Shown: positions 60,918 to 64,000 of the stretch, in pieces
Position numbering within the stretch: position 1 is the stretch's first letter
How the letters are laid out: each line of letters opens with the position of its first letter
Assembly (NCBI GenBank): GCA_947450025.1
Contig: CANFTW010000003.1
Location: forward strand, 62,001-126,000
Direction: 5' to 3'
DNA from: Bacteroidota bacterium
GTDB taxonomy: Bacteria > Bacteroidota > Bacteroidia > B-17B0 > Aurantibacillaceae
DNA length: 64,000 nt
The notes under the pieces: model-generated
Told to the model about the DNA's origin: nothing
Seen by the model: the letters and a program-made list of their open reading frames with translations, nothing else
Databases searched by the model: none
Program-made: the position numbers and the translations under genes

Positions 60918-62039
60918 CTAGTGCTTTACTGCTACATCATCTTCATGATGTCCGCCTTCTTCATGATGATCAGCAACCGCTGTTCCAATAAATAAGGCAG
61001 TTAACATTGTAAATACGTAGGCTTGTAAAAATGCTACTAGACATTCTAATACATCAATAAATAAGGCAAATGCTATTGAAACTGGGGCAATGTAAATAGA
61101 TTTAAATACAAAAATTAACCCGATTAATGAAATCACAATAATGTGACCAGCAGTCATGTTTGCAAATAAACGAATCATTAAGGCAAAAGGCTTGGTTAAA
61201 ATTCCAACGATTTCAATTGGTATTAAAATTGGCCATATAGCTTTTGGAGCATGTGGTAAAAATATGTGAGACCAGTAATTTTTGTTACCGTTTATATTAG
61301 TTACAATTAATGTTGCAATAGATAATACTAAAGTAAACGCAATATTACCTGTTAAATTAGCGCCAATTGGAATCATTCCGAAGACGTTGTTAATTAAAAT
61401 CATAAAGAAAATCGTTAACAAATAGGGAACAAACTTTTCCGAACCATGACCGATATTTCCTTTAGCAATATCATCACGAACAAATGTAATTAATGGTTCA
61501 AAGAATGATTGTTTTCCTCTAGGTGCCGAAGTAACACCATGTAATTTGTAAGATTTAGCAATTGATGTAAATAAAACAAAAATCAAAAGCGCTGAAAACA
61601 ACATTTGAGCAACATTTTTGGTGATTGAAATATCATAAAAAGACTCCGCAGCATCTTCACTAATAATTTTTTCTTCTTCTAATTTATAGCCATTGTAAGC
61701 GGCATGACCATGCTCAAATCGCGCAGAAGAAAATACCTGTAATCCTTTAGTAGAAGAATATAAAATAACTGGTAATGGTAAAGCTACTGATCCTTCTCCT
61801 TCACCCCATAAATGCCAAGAATGAGCATCTGCGACGTGCTCTAATGCAATAGCGGTAATATCAACTGGCGCATTAGGGTCATGTGCTTTTGCATGCGCAT
61901 CTGCCTCAACATGTGCTTCTGTAGCAGCATGTTCAACTGGTTCTGATGCTGCTAAATTACTAGAAAGCCCTATAAATAGGGAAAATATCAATAAAAAGAT
62001 ACTTGTAAAGTGTTTGTATGTATTAATTTTACTAGTCAT
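60918..62039 (-). CDS. atpB: ATP synthase F0 subunit a
   Basis: A 373-residue subunit, longer than the E. coli protein because of an N-terminal signal-like helix and a periplasmic extension of about 120 residues rich in His, Ala and Glu (HAATEAHVEADAHAKAHDP). The membrane part has the proton-path Arg in ALMIRLFANMTAGHIIV. The C-terminus is also His/acid-rich (DHHEEGGHHEDD). First gene of the operon, with a -7 box about 38 bp upstream. Confidence 0.96.
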   Translation of the reverse strand: MTSKINTYKHFTSIFLLIFSLFIGLSSNLAASEPVEHAATEAHVEADAHAKAHDPNAPVDITAIALEHVADAHSWHLWGEGEGSVALPLPVILYSSTKGLQVFSSARFEHGHAAYNGYKLEEEKIISEDAAESFYDISITKNVAQMLFSALLIFVLFTSIAKSYKLHGVTSAPRGKQSFFEPLITFVRDDIAKGNIGHGSEKFVPYLLTIFFMILINNVFGMIPIGANLTGNIAFTLVLSIATLIVTNINGNKNYWSHIFLPHAPKAIWPILIPIEIVGILTKPFALMIRLFANMTAGHIIVISLIGLIFVFKSIYIAPVSIAFALFIDVLECLVAFLQAYVFTMLTALFIGTAVADHHEEGGHHEDDVAVKH

Positions 62040-62077
62040 TACGAAAAAAGGTATTTGTAAGCTTTAAAATTCGGGTG

Positions 62078-62085
62078 CAAATGTA
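62078..62085 (-). promoter_or_regulatory. -7 promoter box (TAnnTTTG) of the atp operon
   Basis: TACATTTG on the minus strand, 38 bp before the atpB ATG. No -33 element at standard spacing was found. Confidence 0.55.
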
Positions 62086-62233
62086 GGCATAAATTGACAA
62101 AACCGAAACTTTTTTTTAGGATTTAAACGAAAGAATGATAAAAAAATGATTGATGCCAAAAATCATATGATTTTTAATAAAAAAATGCCGGTAAGCCCTA
62201 ATTGAAAATGAGCTATTTTTGATAAAAACAGGA

Positions 62234-62287
62234 TGTTTTTGGATTAATAATGGTGTTTTTGGATTAATAATGGTGTTTTTGGATTAA
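62234..62287. repeat. 20-bp tandem repeat, 2.7 copies
   Basis: Two identical 20-bp units (TGTTTTTGGATTAATAATGG, from 62234 and 62254) and 14 bases of a third. The third copy runs into the M23 gene and supplies its TAA stop (62284-62286, minus strand). Confidence 0.92.
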
Positions 62288-63159
62288 AAAGCAACGTAAT
62301 CCTGAGGATTTATTGCAAATCCATTGTACCAAATTTCGAAATGTAAATGGGGGCCTTTACTATGAGATCCAGTATTTCCAACAACTCCTATTGGTTCTCC
62401 TGCTTTAACATAATCTCCAACTTTTTTAGTGATGCTAGATTGATGTTTATAGACACTTGTTAAGTTATGGCCATGCTGTATTTGTATCACATAACCATCT
62501 TCGGTAGTGTAATTTGCAAACACAACCGTGCCATCCAAAGTTGCTTTAACTAATTCATCATCTGCTGCCACTATGTCTGTTCCAAAATGTTCTTCGCGAA
62601 TATTATAGGATGTGGTAACCAAACCGTTAATAGGCGTGAAAAAGAAAAACTGACTTAAGGCATTTAATTTATTGGCAGAAACCTTATCGCTGGTTGATTC
62701 TAACTGATTGGTTTCGATGTCACTACGAAGTTTTAAATCTTGTTCACTAGGTTTAATGTCAATCTTGGCATACTGACCAGTTGAATCTTTAATCGGTTTT
62801 TGTGGCTTCCCATCAGTTTTACCAGAAAACACATTCAGTAAATTGTTAATGTACCAATCTCGCGCGACCAAGGTGTTTTCTAATGAATCTGCCTTTGAAC
62901 TCAATAAAATAATGTCCTTTCGATCGTCAACATTGCCATAGCCAGGAATATATTCTCTAAATGGAGTAAAGGCCACTAAACTAATAACTAAGGTTGTCAT
63001 TACAATAGTAACTGCCCCTAACAAAATAATTAATCCTAATGGCGACAGTCTTAAAGAAAATTTTTCAGCAAAAGAATCGTCATTTAAAATCACCAAACGG
63101 TATTTATTCCGTAATTGGTCAGTAAATATTTTCCAACGACTATTTTTTTTATCAGACAT
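62284..63159 (-). CDS. M23-family metallopeptidase, membrane-anchored
   Basis: A 291-residue protein: cytosolic N-terminus, one membrane helix (LGLIILLGAVTIVMTTLVISLVAF, about 33-56), a linker, and a LytM/M23 domain (about 170-291). Zn motifs HFGTDIVA (HxxxD) and HLHFEIW (HxH) are intact, so it is likely an active peptidoglycan endopeptidase. The stop codon lies within a tandem repeat. Divergent from the PorW/SprE-like gene; the ATG is only 10 bp from a -7 box. Confidence 0.93.
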   Translation of the reverse strand: MSDKKNSRWKIFTDQLRNKYRLVILNDDSFAEKFSLRLSPLGLIILLGAVTIVMTTLVISLVAFTPFREYIPGYGNVDDRKDIILLSSKADSLENTLVARDWYINNLLNVFSGKTDGKPQKPIKDSTGQYAKIDIKPSEQDLKLRSDIETNQLESTSDKVSANKLNALSQFFFFTPINGLVTTSYNIREEHFGTDIVAADDELVKATLDGTVVFANYTTEDGYVIQIQHGHNLTSVYKHQSSITKKVGDYVKAGEPIGVVGNTGSHSKGPHLHFEIWYNGFAINPQDYVAF

Positions 63160-63169
63160 ACGTGCGATA

Positions 63170-63177
63170 CAAAAATA
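63170..63177 (-). promoter_or_regulatory. -7 promoter box (TAnnTTTG) of the M23 gene
   Basis: TATTTTTG on the minus strand, 10 bp before the ATG at 63159, predicting a leader of only a few bases. Confidence 0.5.
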
Positions 63178-63208
63178 TACTAAATTTACGATTTTGACGT
63201 TATTACCT

Positions 63209-63216
63209 TATTTTTG
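63209..63216 (+). promoter_or_regulatory. -7 promoter box (TAnnTTTG) of the PorW/SprE-like gene
   Basis: TATTTTTG, 10 bp before the TTG start at 63227, predicting a very short leader. It mirrors the divergent M23 promoter. Confidence 0.5.
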
Positions 63217-63226
63217 TAACTATTTT

Positions 63227-64000
63227 TTGAAATATACAACAACATATCTTTTTAGTTTATTTATTTGCTTACTCCTATTAACAGGCTGTAAAACCAATAA
63301 AAACACCTTTGTTCATAGAGGTTACCACAACTTAACCGCACGTTTTAACGGGTATTATTACGCTACCGAAAGCGTTAAAGAAGGCGAAGAAAAAATTAGA
63401 TCGTCATACAAATATGACTACGATAGACTTCTTCCGGTATTTTTAGTGCCTACTAACGAAACTGCAAAATCCACATTTCCCGAATTTGACAAAGCCATAA
63501 AAAAATCATCTAATTGCATCCAGCGTCATACCATAAAAGATAAAAAAGGAATCGAAATTACAACTGCCGGAAGATGGATTGATAATAACTGGAATGTGGT
63601 AGGGATTGCACATTTCTATAAGCGCGAGTTTTTCTCGGGAATTGAAGCTTTTGAATACGTAATAAGAAGTTATAAATCACGAGATAAATACAAAGCGATG
63701 ATTTGGCTTGCTCGTTCTTATAATGAAATAGGTGCTCCAAGCCAAGCAGAACCAATTATTAGCATGCTGAAGGATGATAAAAATATCTCTAAGTATGCTA
63801 AAAAAGAATTGCCTGCTGTTCAAGCTGATTATTATTTGAAAAGAGGAATGTATAACGAAGCAGAATTTGCTTTACTAAGAGCTTTAAAAGGAGGGGAGTC
63901 TAAAAAAACAAATGCGTTCTCGAATTTTATGACCGTTCTTAAAAGCCGTCCTTCAAAAAAAACAAGAGCAAGATATTCTTTTATTTTAGGACAATTGTAT
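63227..64000 (+). CDS. PorW/SprE-like TPR lipoprotein (3'-truncated)
   Basis: An open frame of 258 codons running off the right edge. From TTG 63227 the protein opens KYTTTYLFSLFICLLLLTGC, a lipoprotein signal with Cys at 21. NTFVHRGYHNLTARFNGYYY and the YDYDRLLPVF segment match the start of PorW/SprE, a TPR lipoprotein required for type IX secretion and gliding. Helical TPR-like pairs follow (AGRWIDNNWNVVGIAHFYKR; AMIWLARSYNEIGAPSQAEP). No ATG precedes the lipobox, so TTG is required. The T9SS cargo proteins in the window agree with this assignment; orthology itself is inferred. Confidence 0.82.
   Translation, partial: MKYTTTYLFSLFICLLLLTGCKTNKNTFVHRGYHNLTARFNGYYYATESVKEGEEKIRSSYKYDYDRLLPVFLVPTNETAKSTFPEFDKAIKKSSNCIQRHTIKDKKGIEITTAGRWIDNNWNVVGIAHFYKREFFSGIEAFEYVIRSYKSRDKYKAMIWLARSYNEIGAPSQAEPIISMLKDDKNISKYAKKELPAVQADYYLKRGMYNEAEFALLRALKGGESKKTNAFSNFMTVLKSRPSKKTRARYSFILGQLY

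Overview
The window is a low-GC stretch of a Bacteroidota chromosome. Evidence for the phylum: TAnnTTTG-type promoter boxes, type IX secretion signals (a type A C-terminal domain on the protein at 35388-38459, a type B domain on 41111-43933), a PorW/SprE-like lipoprotein at the right edge, lipoproteins with Bacteroidota-style lipoboxes, and an ATP synthase operon lacking beta and epsilon. I see no phage, IS element, CRISPR array or rRNA. No stretch longer than about 250 bp lacks a gene. I cannot place it below phylum/class from sequence alone.

Left part (1-15007): a truncated HxlR regulator, an SRPBCC protein, a Nudix (CoA-diphosphatase-like) hydrolase, an orphan family-5 peptide-binding lipoprotein, exonuclease III, a 1164-residue outer-membrane protein of unknown role, riboflavin synthase, L-aspartate oxidase, tRNA-His, two small lipoprotein genes that share a near-identical 89-bp upstream element, an XRE regulator, FtsX, TrmD, a secreted unknown and an RlmI-like methyltransferase.

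Centre-left (15149-27869): a tightly packed eight-gene operon that reads as a pathway for dismantling protein N-glycans: FHS-type sugar permease, an acidic unknown, GH20 hexosaminidase, Tat-exported glycosylasparaginase, CutC, GH2 beta-mannosidase, GH92 alpha-mannosidase and a TlpA-like thioredoxin protein. There is no SusC/SusD pair and no endoglycosidase.

Centre (27872-46351): HflX with a membrane cytochrome c, a tandem amidohydrolase with one degenerate half, a methyltransferase-glycosyltransferase fusion, a small secreted protein followed by a sortilin-like T9SS cargo, a flavoprotein, an M20 dipeptidase, a PKD-repeat T9SS type B protein and a 7TM-HD c-di-AMP-phosphodiesterase-like protein.

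Right part (46355-64000): a surface-polysaccharide group on the minus strand (gmd, fcl, WecA-type initiating transferase and two RemB/Wzi-like outer-membrane paralogues on either side of it), DUF3098 plus UppP, a beta-barrel protein, ClpX, a fatty-acid desaturase, the atpB-E-F-H-A-G operon with two internal hairpins, an M23 peptidase, and the 5' part of a PorW/SprE-like gene that starts at TTG.

Most notable: (1) the duplicated 89-bp leader at 10382-10470 and 10990-11078, whose two conserved stems interleave as an H-type pseudoknot and match no RNA family I recognise; (2) the N-glycan operon with CutC embedded in it; (3) frequent non-ATG starts, several forced by signal peptides, lipoboxes or cofactor motifs.
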